Shown: positions 1 through 8,126, counted from the stretch's first letter. The stretch: DNA of 64,000 bases from Rhodococcus rhodochrous (GCF_900187265.1 NZ_LT906450.1:2843444-2907443), one strand, 5' to 3'. Translations and numbers: made by a program. Notes: generated by a model not told the origin, from the sequence alone.

Positions 1-426
1 GGCGACGTCGGGAACGAGCTCGGCGATCAGCGCCTCGACCTTGACTTTGATCTCGTCGCGGATCGGACGCACCGCCTCGACCCCTTGCCCGGCCGGATCC
101 TCGAGCACCCAATCCCGATACGACGTGCCCGGAAACACCGGGCACGTGTCGCCGCACCCCATGGTGATCACCACATCCGAGGCCTGCACCGCATCGACAG
201 TGAGGATCTTCGGGTTCTGCGCGGAAATGTCGATACCCACCTCGGCCATCGCCGCGACCGCGGCCGGGTTGACCTCCTCGGCCGGGGCCGAGCCCGCCGA
301 GCGGACCTCGACCCGGTCGCCAGCCAGCGCAGTGAGGAACCCCGCAGCCATCTGAGAACGGCCGGCATTGTGCACACACACGAACAACACCGAGGGTGTG
401 CGATCGGTCGAGGAATCAGTTGTCAT
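1..426 (-). CDS. arsC: arsenate reductase ArsC, low-molecular-weight phosphatase type (runs off the left edge)
   Basis: This gene reads from ATG at 426 with no stop before the window edge, so 142 codons are visible, close to full family length. The fold is that of low-molecular-weight protein tyrosine phosphatases that reduce arsenate to arsenite in the cytoplasm. The CX5R anion loop (CVHNAGRS) spans residues 17-24. A second cysteine pair is at 91 and 95 (MGCGDTC), and a likely general acid is Asp110 in a DWVLEDP context. It is the last visible gene of the minus-strand arsR-acr3-arsC-arsC operon, 27 bp after the previous stop, with a GGACG-type ribosome site. In actinobacteria such enzymes are usually recycled by mycothiol or thioredoxin; which applies here cannot be seen. 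Confidence 0.88.
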   Translation of the reverse strand, partial: MTTDSSTDRTPSVLFVCVHNAGRSQMAAGFLTALAGDRVEVRSAGSAPAEEVNPAAVAAMAEVGIDISAQNPKILTVDAVQASDVVITMGCGDTCPVFPGTSYRDWVLEDPAGQGVEAVRPIRDEIKVKVEALIAELVPDVA

Positions 427-453
427 GAAAACAGACGTCCTTTCGAAGAGAAT

Positions 454-1104
454 TCAGGCAGAAACGGTGTCGAGTTCGGCCAGCAAAGCCCGCACGCGAG
501 TGTCGATATCGTCGCGGACGGCGCGCACCGTGCCCAGCGACTCGTCGTCCGGATCGATCAACGACCAATCGAGGTAGCGCTTACCCGGATACACCGCGCA
601 CGCATCACCGCACCCCATGGTGATCACCACATCGGCGGCTGCCACCACATCGTCGGTCAGGGGTTTGGGATATTCGCCGCCGAGATCGAGCCCGATCTCG
701 GCCATCGCCTCGACCACGACAGGATGAATCGCCGCTGCAGGAGCCGATCCGGCGGAGCGCACGTGCACCCGTCCCGCGCCGTGATGAGCCAGCAGTGCCG
801 CGGCCATCTGCGAACGTCCGCTGTTACGCACGCACACGAACAGCACTTCCGGCACATCCTTCGGTATAGCGCCCTCGGCCTGCGCCAGAGCAGTGAGGCG
901 TTCGCCCGCGAAGCGGGTGGCCAGCGAGGGCAAATGGGTATGGATCTTGGCGGTGCGCCGCAGCGCCGCATACGACTCGAAGACCATCCGCTCGACGGTC
1001 TGCGCCGAGAACACCCCGGCGTACTTCTCGGCGAGATGTTCGGCACTGCGGTGCAGCACCGCCTGAGGCATCAGTAATTCTGGCTGAGCAGCGTGCTGGG
1101 ACAT
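454..1104 (-). CDS. arsC: arsenate reductase ArsC with an N-terminal helical domain
   Basis: This protein has 216 residues. Residues 1-85 are a helical extension found in many actinobacterial ArsC proteins. Residues 86-216 are the low-molecular-weight phosphatase domain with the anion loop CVRNSGRS (Cys91 to Arg97) and a second cysteine pair in MGCGDAC. It should reduce arsenate to arsenite for export by the Acr3 carrier encoded immediately upstream (25 bp gap). The start is supported by a CAGGAG ribosome site. It shares the catalytic core with the partial ArsC downstream but has the extra domain, so the two look like ancient paralogues and not a recent tandem copy. Confidence 0.9.
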   Translation of the reverse strand: MSQHAAQPELLMPQAVLHRSAEHLAEKYAGVFSAQTVERMVFESYAALRRTAKIHTHLPSLATRFAGERLTALAQAEGAIPKDVPEVLFVCVRNSGRSQMAAALLAHHGAGRVHVRSAGSAPAAAIHPVVVEAMAEIGLDLGGEYPKPLTDDVVAAADVVITMGCGDACAVYPGKRYLDWSLIDPDDESLGTVRAVRDDIDTRVRALLAELDTVSA

Positions 1105-1129
1105 CGATATCTCCTGACGTGGCCGATCC

Positions 1130-2206
1130 TTACGGCGCGGCGGGGGCAGATGAACGGGTGAAACGCTTCCGCAGAGCGAGCGAGACGTAGATCAGAGCAA
1201 CCAGGACAGGGACCTCGATGAGCGGACCCACCACCCCGGCCAAAGCCTGACCGGAGGTGACACCGAAGGTGCCGATCGCCACCGCGATGGCCAGCTCGAA
1301 GTTGTTTCCGGCGGCGGTGAACGCCAGTGTGGTGGTGCGCTCGTAACCGAGCCCCACTGCCGCACCGAACAGGAACCCGCCGCCCCACATCAGGACGAAG
1401 TACGCGAGCAGCGGCAACGCAATGCGCACCACGTCCCAGGGCTGCGAGGTGATCTGCTCACCCTGCAGCGCGAACAGGATCACGATCGTGAACAAGAGTC
1501 CGTAGAGCGCCCAGGGACCGATCTTCGGCAAGAAGGTCTCTTCGTACCACTCGCGGCCTTTGGCTTTTTCGCCGAAGTGGCGGGTCAAGAAACCGGCGAC
1601 GAGGGGGATACCGAGGAAGATCAGCACCGATTTGGCGATCTGCCACGGCGAGACATCGAGGGTGGTCTGCTCCAAGCCGAGCCAGCCGGGCAAGATCGAC
1701 AGGTAGAACCAGCCGAGCACAGCGAACATGATCACCTGGAACACCGAGTTGATCGCAACCAGCACGGCGGCGGCCTCACGGTCGCCGCAGGCGAGGTCGT
1801 TCCAGATGATGACCATCGCGATGCATCGGGCAAGGCCGACGATGATCAGGCCGGTGCGGTATTCGGGCAGGTCGGGCAGCAGCAGCCAGGCGAGGGCGAA
1901 CATCAGCGCCGGGCCGAGCACCCAGTTGAGGAGCAGCGAGGAGATCAGCAGCTTGCGATCGCCCGTGACAGTGTCGAGACGGTCGTAGCGCACCTTCGCA
2001 AGCACCGGATACATCATGATCAACAGACCCAGCGCGATCGGCAGGGAGATGTTGTCGATCTCGATGACACTCAACGCATCCCCGAGGCCGGGAATGAGTC
2101 GGCCGAGCAGCAGGCCGACGACCATGGCGATGCCGATCCACACGGCCAGGAACCGGTCGAGGACCGACATCTTGCCGGCGACGGACCGGTGTTCAGTGGT
2201 GGTCAC
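1130..2206 (-). CDS. acr3: arsenite efflux carrier, ACR3 family
   Basis: This is a 358-residue polytopic membrane protein of the ACR3 family, which exports arsenite using the proton gradient. About ten hydrophobic segments can be counted. The family's essential cysteine is Cys128 in the GLARCIAMV stretch, followed by the conserved IIWNDLACGD loop. I chose the GTG at 2206 because it overlaps the arsR stop by 4 bp (GTGA), which implies translational coupling. The open frame extends further upstream, but that part only duplicates arsR in another frame. The gene is the second of the arsR-acr3-arsC-arsC operon. Confidence 0.92.
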   Translation of the reverse strand: MTTTEHRSVAGKMSVLDRFLAVWIGIAMVVGLLLGRLIPGLGDALSVIEIDNISLPIALGLLIMMYPVLAKVRYDRLDTVTGDRKLLISSLLLNWVLGPALMFALAWLLLPDLPEYRTGLIIVGLARCIAMVIIWNDLACGDREAAAVLVAINSVFQVIMFAVLGWFYLSILPGWLGLEQTTLDVSPWQIAKSVLIFLGIPLVAGFLTRHFGEKAKGREWYEETFLPKIGPWALYGLLFTIVILFALQGEQITSQPWDVVRIALPLLAYFVLMWGGGFLFGAAVGLGYERTTTLAFTAAGNNFELAIAVAIGTFGVTSGQALAGVVGPLIEVPVLVALIYVSLALRKRFTRSSAPAAP

Positions 2207-2610
2207 GAGACGGCCCCCTCGAAAGGTTCGGCCGGTGCGCAGGCGCAGGCCGATCCGGGCAGCACACCGGATTCGGTGGCGAGCACCGCGGAGAGTTGTT
2301 CCAGCGCTGCGGGGAGCACTCGGTAGTAGACCCAGGTGCCGCGGCGCTCGCAGTCGAGCAGTCCGGCTTCGCGCAGCACCTTGAGGTGATGCGAGATGGT
2401 CGGTTGCGACAGGTCGAAGGCGGGGCTGATGTCGCACACGCAGCTCTCGCCGCCCTGGTGGCTGGCGATCATGCTGAGCATGCGCAGGCGCACCGGGTCA
2501 CCGAGGGCTTTGAACATGCGGGCCAGGTCGGTGGCCCAATCGGAGGTGAGGGGCTCACGAGACAGGGGCGGGCAGCAGGGCCCGTCCCCATTCGACAGCT
2601 GATTCGACAT
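2203..2610 (-). CDS. arsR: ArsR-family arsenite-sensing repressor
   Basis: This 135-residue winged-helix repressor of the ArsR/SmtB family heads the minus-strand arsenic operon. A metal-site motif CVCD has Cys57 and Cys59 at the start of the DNA-binding region. The recognition helix reads LSQPTISHHLKVLREAGLL. Extra cysteines lie at the N-terminus (12, 13) and near the C-terminus (122, 124 in a CAC motif) and could supply further thiolates to As(III). The family is known to leave DNA when As(III) or Sb(III) binds. Its operator should lie in the 64-bp divergent gap to the next plus-strand gene, so it probably controls both ars transcripts. Confidence 0.93.
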   Translation of the reverse strand: MSNQLSNGDGPCCPPLSREPLTSDWATDLARMFKALGDPVRLRMLSMIASHQGGESCVCDISPAFDLSQPTISHHLKVLREAGLLDCERRGTWVYYRVLPAALEQLSAVLATESGVLPGSACACAPAEPFEGAVS

Positions 2611-2674
2611 ACGTCTATATTGACTGGTATCTATTCACCCGTCAATTCGTGTACTTCGGGAAGGGACTACTGTC
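2611..2674. promoter_or_regulatory. divergent ars promoter/operator region
   Basis: This 64-bp AT-richer gap separates arsR (minus) from the plus-strand ArsC-like gene. It holds an inverted pair, TTGAC at 2620-2624 and GTCAA at 2641-2645, either of which could act as a -35 box for one direction. A TATA-like stretch lies near 2616-2620. A purine-rich ribosome site (GGGAAGGGA) lies at 2658-2666 for the plus-strand GTG start. Promoter and operator assignment is inferred from layout. Confidence 0.5.
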
Positions 2675-3097
2675 GTGCCCACTGCGTCGGTGCTGTTCGT
2701 GTGTGTCAAGAACGGCGGCAAATCCCAGATGGCGGCCGCCCTCATGCGCAAGACGGCAGGCGACCGGATCGCCGTCCATTCCGCGGGCACCGCACCCGGA
2801 TCGTCCCTGAACGCCCTGTCGATGCAGGTCCTCGGCGAGGTCGGCGCCCCCATCGCAGGTGAGTATCCCAAGCCGATCGACCCGCAGCTCCTCACCGAGG
2901 TCGACCTGGTGGTCACCCTCGGCGGTGAAGCCCGCGTCGATGCGCCCGCCGGGGTGGTTGTGGAGAACTGGGACACCGATGAGCCGTCCGAGCGTGGCAT
3001 CGACGGCATCGAGCGGATGCGCCTGGTGCGCGACGACATCGCCGCCCGGGTCGGCGAGCTGACCGCCCGACTGCTTGCCGCTACCGACGCCCGATAA
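2675..3097 (+). CDS. ArsC-like low-molecular-weight phosphatase family protein, variant active site
   Basis: This 140-residue protein of the low-molecular-weight phosphatase/ArsC fold opens the plus-strand ars transcript from a GTG start behind a good ribosome site. The anion loop is CVKNGGKS (Cys10 to Lys16), so the usual loop arginine is lysine. The second cysteine pair seen in the two other ArsC proteins here is absent (TLGGEARVD in its place). Similar CVKNGGKS proteins recur in actinobacterial ars loci. Arsenate reduction is the likely role, but the altered loop and missing cysteines suggest a different thiol partner or substrate. It is followed by arsD after 37 bp. Confidence 0.8.
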   Translation: MPTASVLFVCVKNGGKSQMAAALMRKTAGDRIAVHSAGTAPGSSLNALSMQVLGEVGAPIAGEYPKPIDPQLLTEVDLVVTLGGEARVDAPAGVVVENWDTDEPSERGIDGIERMRLVRDDIAARVGELTARLLAATDAR

Positions 3098-3134
3098 CTT
3101 TCTTCGCCTCGATCACTCAGGAGTACAGACACCT

Positions 3135-3527
3135 ATGAGCACCATCGCAGTCTTCGAACCGGCCCTGTGCTGCAACACCGGCGTGTGCGGCGAGGACCTC
3201 GACCAGAACCTGGTCACCTTCACCGCCGACATGGCCGCGCTGACCGAGCAGGGCGCCGCCATCACCCGCCACAACCTGGCCAACGACCCACTCTCGTTCG
3301 CCCACAACGAGACGGTCAAGAAATTCCTCGAACTCGCCGGATCGGACGGGCTGCCGCTCGTGCTCGTCGACGACGTCACCGTCGCTACCGGGCGCTACCC
3401 GACCCGCACCGAGCTCGCCACCTGGGCCGGCCTTGAGGTACCCGCGCCGCCGTCCGGGGTGACCATGCTCGGGCTCGCGGACGACAGCGACTCCTGCTGC
3501 ACCCCGGGCGAGTCCACCTGCTGCTGA
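3135..3527 (+). CDS. arsD: arsenite metallochaperone ArsD
   Basis: This 130-residue protein matches ArsD, which carries As(III) to the ArsA ATPase and is a weak repressor in some systems. The three metallochaperone cysteines are at the classical positions 12, 13 and 18 (CCNTGVC). Two further vicinal pairs are at 121/122 and 129/130. I chose the ATG at 3135 over an earlier in-frame start because it puts these cysteines at canonical numbers and follows an AGGAG site. It lies directly upstream of arsA, as expected for a partner. Confidence 0.92.
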   Translation: MSTIAVFEPALCCNTGVCGEDLDQNLVTFTADMAALTEQGAAITRHNLANDPLSFAHNETVKKFLELAGSDGLPLVLVDDVTVATGRYPTRTELATWAGLEVPAPPSGVTMLGLADDSDSCCTPGESTCC

Positions 3528-3581
3528 CCAGACAGGTCTGCACCTTTCCGTTGACCCGTCCGACGAGGAGTACCTGCTTTC

Positions 3582-4592
3582 ATGGCTGCCGCCGACCCGA
3601 CGTTTCTGACCGACCCGCCCCGGTTTGTGTTCTTCACCGGTAAAGGTGGGGTCGGTAAGACCTCCATCGCGTGCGCGTCGGCGGTGCGCCTGGCCCGGGC
3701 CGGCAAGAAGGTGCTGCTCGTCTCGACCGACCCCGCCTCCAATGTCGGGCAGGTCTTCGGTCTGAGTATCGGCAACACGATCACCGAGGTCCCCGCGGCG
3801 GCGGGGCTCTGCGCGCTCGAGATCGACCCCGAGGAGGCCGCCGCCGCCTACCGCGAACGCATCGTCGGTCCCGTCCGCGGGTTGTTGCCCGCAGCGGAGA
3901 TCGCGTCGATCACCGAGCAGTTGTCCGGCTCGTGCACCACCGAAGTCGCGTCGTTCGACGAATTCACTTCTCTGCTCACCGATCCCGACGACCGGGTCGC
4001 CGGGTTCGATCACGTGCTGTTCGACACCGCCCCCACCGGCCATACCATCCGGCTGCTGCAACTGCCCGGTAACTGGACCGAATTCCTCGACCACGGCAAG
4101 GGCGACGCGTCCTGCCTCGGTCCGCTGGCCGGGCTCGACAAGCAGAAAGCCATGTACGCCGGCGCGGTCGAGGCGTTGTCGGATCCCGGCCGTACCCGCC
4201 TGGTGCTCGTGGCACGCGCGAACCGTGCCGCTCTGGCCGAGATCGCCCGCACCCACAGCGAACTCGCCGCGATCGGCATGACGAGACAGCATGTGGTCGT
4301 CAACGGCGTGCTGCCCGACCCGGCCGATGACACCGACCCGCTGGCTACCGCCGTGTACCAGCGTGAGCAGGCAGCATTGGCGGGTCGCGGCGCCGCGATC
4401 GTCGCGCTGCCCACCGATCTGGTGGAGCTCAAGCCGGTCAACATGGTCGGTCTCGATGCTTTGAGCACCCTGTTCGACACCACCACCACCACCGCTGTGA
4501 GTGTCGACGACACCGAACCGGGTGTCGCCGCGGTCGCCGATGCTTTGTCGCGTACCGGGTCTGTTGGAGGGTCTCATCACACGGAAGGATGA
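3582..4592 (+). CDS. arsA: ArsA arsenite ATPase, N-terminal half (gene split by an IS3-family element)
   Basis: This is the N-terminal nucleotide-binding half of ArsA, the cytosolic ATPase that energises arsenite efflux. Its P-loop GKGGVGKT is at residues 20-27 and the DTAPTGHT signal-transduction motif at 148-155. Cys118 and Cys178 correspond to metal-site cysteines known in E. coli ArsA. After about residue 326 the frame enters the inserted IS and ends in a ten-residue foreign tail. The rest of ArsA resumes beyond 5856. A normal ArsA is a single chain of about 580-600 residues with two homologous halves, so this is half of a disrupted gene, though cut almost exactly at the interdomain linker. 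Confidence 0.88.
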   Translation: MAAADPTFLTDPPRFVFFTGKGGVGKTSIACASAVRLARAGKKVLLVSTDPASNVGQVFGLSIGNTITEVPAAAGLCALEIDPEEAAAAYRERIVGPVRGLLPAAEIASITEQLSGSCTTEVASFDEFTSLLTDPDDRVAGFDHVLFDTAPTGHTIRLLQLPGNWTEFLDHGKGDASCLGPLAGLDKQKAMYAGAVEALSDPGRTRLVLVARANRAALAEIARTHSELAAIGMTRQHVVVNGVLPDPADDTDPLATAVYQREQAALAGRGAAIVALPTDLVELKPVNMVGLDALSTLFDTTTTTAVSVDDTEPGVAAVADALSRTGSVGGSHHTEG

Positions 4593-4597
4593 GATCC

Positions 4598-4918
4598 ATG
4601 GGAGCACCGCGAAAGTACCCGGAGGAGCTGAAGGAACGAGCGACGCGGCTGGCAGTCGAGGCACGCCGCGATCCAGGATCGAAAACAGGAGCGATCAAGC
4701 GGATCGCCGAGCAGTTGGGCATCCATCCCGAGGCCCTGCGCACCTGGGTTCGTCAGGCCGAGATCGACGGTGGTGTCCGCCCCGGCACCACGACGGACGA
4801 GGCGAAACGAATCGCCGAACTCGAACGCGAGAACCGAGAACTGCGCCGTGCCAACGAGATCCTGAAGACGGCGTCGGCGTTTTTCGCGGCAGCGGAGCTC
4901 GACCGCAAACTCAAGTGA
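4598..4918 (+). CDS. IS3-family transposase OrfA (helix-turn-helix)
   Basis: This 106-residue protein has an N-terminal helix-turn-helix (KYPEELKERATRL through GIHPEALRTWVRQ) and a leucine-zipper-like helix near residues 65-85 (AELERENRELRRANEIL), the IS3 OrfA layout. The ATG at 4598 is preferred over 4589 because the GGAAGG site at 4583-4588 then has workable spacing. OrfA alone binds the ends and regulates. Full transposase needs fusion to OrfB by -1 frameshifting near its C-terminus. Confidence 0.87.
   Translation: MGAPRKYPEELKERATRLAVEARRDPGSKTGAIKRIAEQLGIHPEALRTWVRQAEIDGGVRPGTTTDEAKRIAELERENRELRRANEILKTASAFFAAAELDRKLK
4879..4885 (+). other. probable -1 programmed frameshift site
   Basis: The run GTTTTTC lies near the end of orfA, where its frame reads Phe-Phe. 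A -1 slip here moves ribosomes into the orfB frame, giving the OrfAB transposase known for the IS3 family. The frame relation (orfB is -1 to orfA) and the run of five T fit. Efficiency cannot be judged from sequence. Confidence 0.55.
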
Positions 4919-5850
4919 TCGTCGACTACATCGACGCCCACAAGGCCGATCACGGGGTCGAGCCGATCTGCAGAGTCCTCACTCGGACCGGTGTGCAGAT
5001 CGCCCCGTCAACGTACTACGCAGCAAAGACCCGTCCACCCTCAGCGCGGGCGGTCCGCGACGCGGAACTGATCGAAGAAATCCACCGGGTCCACGCCGAG
5101 AACTACGCCGTCTACGGTGCCCGCAAGGTCCATGCGGAGCTGCAGCGGCAAGGGATCCGGGTGGCCCGGTGCACCGTCGAGCGCCTGATGCGCGCCGAAG
5201 GGTTACGCGGCATCGCCCGGTCGAAGAACCCCCGGACCACGATCGCCGCAGCGGACACCGACAAGCCTGCTGACCTGGTCAACCGCGGATTCACCGCCTC
5301 AGCACCGGACCAGCTGTGGGTCGCCGATATAACTTATGTCCGCACGTTCGCCGGATGGACGTATGCCGCGTTCGTCATCGACGTCTTCTCACGCCGCATC
5401 GTGGGATGGCAGTTGTCGACGAGTCTGCGCACCGATCTCGCACTCGATGCATTGGAGATGGGCATCTGGACCCGCGAACATGCAGGTCAGGGCCTGTCCC
5501 AGTTGATACATCACTCCGACCGCGGAGCTCAATATCGAGCTATCCGCTACACCCAGCGCCTTGCCGAGGCCGGCGCGGTCGCTTCGGTGGGCAGCCGCGG
5601 CGATTCGTATGACAACGCCCTCGCCGAGGCGTTCAACTCGCTGTTCAAGGCCGAGCTGGTCCGTAACAAGGGACCGTGGCGCTCTATCGATGACCTCGAA
5701 ATTGCGGTGGCCGAGTACATCGATTGGTTCAATCACCGGAGGTTGCACGGTGAGATCGGGATGATCTCGCCCGTCGAAGCCGAACAGTCCTACTACGATT
5801 CACATAGTCCCGCCGGAACAACCGAGCGGGTCGTCGAGAGCCTCTACTGA
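4915..5850 (+). CDS. IS3-family transposase OrfB (DDE integrase core)
   Basis: This is the OrfB catalytic part, up to 311 residues if read from the GTG at 4915 that overlaps the orfA stop as GTGA, and more as an OrfAB fusion. An HTH_21-like region contains YGARKVHAEL. The rve integrase core starts at DQLWVADITYV (first Asp), continues through HHSDRGAQY (second Asp) and has the catalytic Glu in the DNALAEAFNSLFKAEL segment. It ends with the usual FNHRRLHGEIG motif. All three DDE residues are present and there is no internal stop, so the element could still be active. Confidence 0.9.
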   Translation: MIVDYIDAHKADHGVEPICRVLTRTGVQIAPSTYYAAKTRPPSARAVRDAELIEEIHRVHAENYAVYGARKVHAELQRQGIRVARCTVERLMRAEGLRGIARSKNPRTTIAAADTDKPADLVNRGFTASAPDQLWVADITYVRTFAGWTYAAFVIDVFSRRIVGWQLSTSLRTDLALDALEMGIWTREHAGQGLSQLIHHSDRGAQYRAIRYTQRLAEAGAVASVGSRGDSYDNALAEAFNSLFKAELVRNKGPWRSIDDLEIAVAEYIDWFNHRRLHGEIGMISPVEAEQSYYDSHSPAGTTERVVESLY

Positions 5851-5915
5851 AGCCGGGGCGCAACACTTCACTGGCGGATCTGGTCGATGCGATCGAGGCT
5901 GATGGCCACGGGCTG

Positions 5916-6701
5916 GTGATGTGCATGGGCAAAGGTGGAGTCGGCAAGACCACCATTGCCGCCGCGATCGCGGTGGCGCTGGCCCGCCGTGGTCATGACG
6001 TGCACCTGACCACCACCGACCCCGCCGCACATCTGACCGACACTCTCGCCGGGGAACTCGATCACCTCGAGGTCTCCCGCATCGATCCGCACGAGGCGAG
6101 CGAGACCTACCGCAACCGGGTCCTGGCCACCAAGGGCGCCGAACTCGACGACGCCGGCCGCGCCACCCTCGCCGAAGATCTGCAGTCCCCGTGCACCGAG
6201 GAAGTCGCGGTGTTCCAGGCCTTTTCGAAGGTCATCCACGAATCACGCCGCAAGTTCGTCGTCGTCGATACCGCCCCGACCGGGCATACTCTGCTGTTGC
6301 TCGATGCGACCGGCTCGTATCACCGGGAGATCGCCCGGCAGATGGGCGATGGCGGGCGCTTCATCACCCCGCTGATGCGGCTGCAGGACCCGGCGCAGAC
6401 CAAGATTGTGCTGGTCACTCTTGCCGAGACCACCCCGGTGCTCGAGGCGGCCGGCTTGCAGGATGATCTGCGGCGCGCTGGTATCGAGCCGTGGGGGTGG
6501 GTGGTCAACAATTCCCTGGCCGCGGCGGCGCCCACCGCGCCGCTGCTGCGGCAGCGAGCGGTTGCCGAACTCGAGCAGATCGACACGGTCCGGGACGAAC
6601 TCGCCAATCGGTGCGCGGTGATTCCGCTGGCCGTCAGCGAACCGGTCGGAATCACCGCGTTGGGACAGCTGGCCGAACGGCATCCGGCACCGGTGCGTTG
6701 A
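5916..6701 (+). CDS. arsA: ArsA arsenite ATPase, C-terminal half (split gene)
   Basis: This is the second nucleotide-binding half of ArsA. The ArsA frame is open from the IS junction near 5856 (reading into SLADLVDAIEADG), and the first usable ATG is 5916, directly before the P-loop (GKGGVGKT at residues 5-12). DTAPTGHT is at 118-125. Cys93 (SPCTEEVA) matches the third metal-site cysteine of E. coli ArsA. The ATG at 5916 lacks a clear ribosome site, and starting there would drop the linker of about 18 residues. Both halves keep their ATPase motifs, so function in trans is possible but unproven. Confidence 0.85.
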   Translation: MMCMGKGGVGKTTIAAAIAVALARRGHDVHLTTTDPAAHLTDTLAGELDHLEVSRIDPHEASETYRNRVLATKGAELDDAGRATLAEDLQSPCTEEVAVFQAFSKVIHESRRKFVVVDTAPTGHTLLLLDATGSYHREIARQMGDGGRFITPLMRLQDPAQTKIVLVTLAETTPVLEAAGLQDDLRRAGIEPWGWVVNNSLAAAAPTAPLLRQRAVAELEQIDTVRDELANRCAVIPLAVSEPVGITALGQLAERHPAPVR

Positions 6702-6762
6702 TCCGCCAGCACCGGGCCGGGTCGTCCACTCATGTCGTTCGTGTGAGACATGCCTGAAGCCA

Positions 6763-8126
6763 GGGAGTGTCCGATAAACGGTGGATCCGGCCTGGCATCG
6801 GTTAGTTGATGCGTCCTTCGAAAGTGATCGCGAAGGCATTGAGGGCAGGCTTCCACCTCATCGCCCATCGTGCCCTACCCCGACCGGTGGGGTCCAGCGC
6901 CCGCGTCGCAAGATAGAGACACTTCAGCGCGGCCTGCTCGGTCGGGAAATGCCCACGGGCGCGGATCGCACGCCGGTAGCGGGCATTGATCGACTCGATC
7001 GCGTTCGTCGAGCAGATCACCCGCCGGATCTCGACGTCGTAGTCGAGGAACGGCACGAACTCGCTCCACGCGTTCTCCCAGAGCCGGACGATCGCCGGAT
7101 ACTTCGGTCCCCACTTGGTGGCGAACTCGACGAACCGTTCCTTGGCCGCGGCCTCGGTCGGAGCGGTATAGATCGGTTTGAGATCGCGGGACATCTCGTC
7201 CCAATGCTGGCGTGGTGCGAATCGAAAAGTGTTGCGGATCAAGTGGATAACGCAAGTTTGCACCACTGCGAGTTCCCACACGGTGTTGATCGCCTCCGGC
7301 AAGCCTTTCAACCCGTCGCAGACGACGATGCACACATCGGCCACTCCGCGGTTTTTGATCTCGGTGAGCACCGCCAGCCAGAACTTCGCGCCTTCCCCGC
7401 CGTCGCCGGCCCACAACCCCAGGATGTCGCGTTCACCGTTGACGGTCACCCCGATCGCGACGTAGATCGGTCGGTTGGTGACCTGACCGTCGCGGATCTT
7501 GACGTGGATGGCGTCGATGAACACCACCGGATACACCCGATCGAGGGGCCGGTTCTGCCACTCGGTCATCTCCTCGAGCACCTTGTCGGTGATCCGGGAG
7601 ATGGTGTCCTTCGACACCGACGCTCCGTAGATATCCTGAAAGTGTGCCGAGATCTCGCCGGTGGTCAATCCTTTGGCGCTGAGCGAGAGCACGATCTCGT
7701 CGATGCCGGTCAGCCGCCGTTGCCGTTTGCGCACGATCTTCGGTTCGAAGCTCGAGTCGGTGTCCCGCGGGACGTCGATCTCGACCGGGCCGATCTCGGT
7801 GAGCACCGTCTTCGATCTGGTGCCGTTGCGGGAGTTGCCGCTGCCGCGACCGGCCGGGTCGTTCTTCTCGTAGCCGAGGTGCTCGGTCATCTCCGCATCC
7901 AGTGCGGTTTCGAGCACGTTCTTCGTCAACTGCCCGAGCAGTCCGTTCGGGCCCATCAGCTCGATGCCCTGCTCTTTGGCCTGGGCCAGCAGCTGCTGCG
8001 CCAACTCCAGCTGGTTCACCTCGTCCGCCATGGGCTCCAGTGTTTCCGTCACGGTCGATCCTTCCCGCCAAGCTCGCTGCTCGGCGTGTCAGGCCAACCC
8101 GGATCCACCGTTATTCAGACAGTCCC
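6763..8126 (-). mobile_element. complete IS256-family insertion sequence with target duplication
   Basis: This 1,364-bp element has imperfect terminal inverted repeats: the left end begins GGGAGTGTCC at 6763, and the right end read inward begins GGGACTGTCT at 8126. About 28 of 35 positions match, including a shared block ACGGTGGATCCGG. The ends are flanked by an exact 8-bp direct repeat TGAAGCCA at 6755-6762 and 8127-8134, the target duplication expected for IS256. It carries one intact transposase gene and sits between arsA and the DUF3703 gene without breaking either. Confidence 0.93.
6802..8052 (-). CDS. IS256-family (mutator-type) transposase
   Basis: This 416-residue transposase of the IS256/MuDR class has usual length. 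Recognisable blocks are the N-terminal LLGQLTKNVLETALDAEM, the DDE region starting VYPVVFIDAIHVKIRDG (first Asp), CDGLKGLPEAI (second Asp), the CVIHLIRNT element and a C-terminal CSTNAIESINARYRRA block with the catalytic Glu. It fills nearly the whole insertion sequence. A partial relative sits at about 16.9-17.2 kb. Confidence 0.95.
   Translation of the reverse strand: MTETLEPMADEVNQLELAQQLLAQAKEQGIELMGPNGLLGQLTKNVLETALDAEMTEHLGYEKNDPAGRGSGNSRNGTRSKTVLTEIGPVEIDVPRDTDSSFEPKIVRKRQRRLTGIDEIVLSLSAKGLTTGEISAHFQDIYGASVSKDTISRITDKVLEEMTEWQNRPLDRVYPVVFIDAIHVKIRDGQVTNRPIYVAIGVTVNGERDILGLWAGDGGEGAKFWLAVLTEIKNRGVADVCIVVCDGLKGLPEAINTVWELAVVQTCVIHLIRNTFRFAPRQHWDEMSRDLKPIYTAPTEAAAKERFVEFATKWGPKYPAIVRLWENAWSEFVPFLDYDVEIRRVICSTNAIESINARYRRAIRARGHFPTEQAALKCLYLATRALDPTGRGRARWAMRWKPALNAFAITFEGRIN

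Larger units (their letters stand above)
4560..5855 (+). mobile_element. IS3-family insertion sequence inside arsA
   Basis: This element of about 1.29 kb encodes overlapping orfA and orfB typical of the IS3 family. Its edges are set by where arsA homology stops (about 4559) and resumes (about 5856). A degenerate inverted repeat supports this: the left end near 4560-4575 (TCTGTTGGAGGGTCTC) pairs with the reverse complement of 5836-5850 (TCAGTAGAGGCTCTC). The flanks share CCGGG on both sides (4555-4559 and 5854-5858), so a short target duplication is likely, but the exact ends are uncertain by a few bases. Confidence 0.85.

Noticed and set aside
85-1077. Plus-strand 330-residue frame over the two arsC genes
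   Set aside because: It is antisense to two genes with intact catalytic motifs and has no recognisable features of its own.
2207-2437. An N-terminal extension of Acr3 upstream of 2206
   Set aside because: It overlaps arsR in another frame, is Arg/Pro-rich without membrane character, and the GTG at 2206 is coupled to the arsR stop.
4501-5850. A single 449-residue frame through the IS3 element
   Set aside because: Its first 138 residues cross arsA and orfA in the wrong frame. The motifs fit separate OrfA and OrfB joined by -1 frameshifting.
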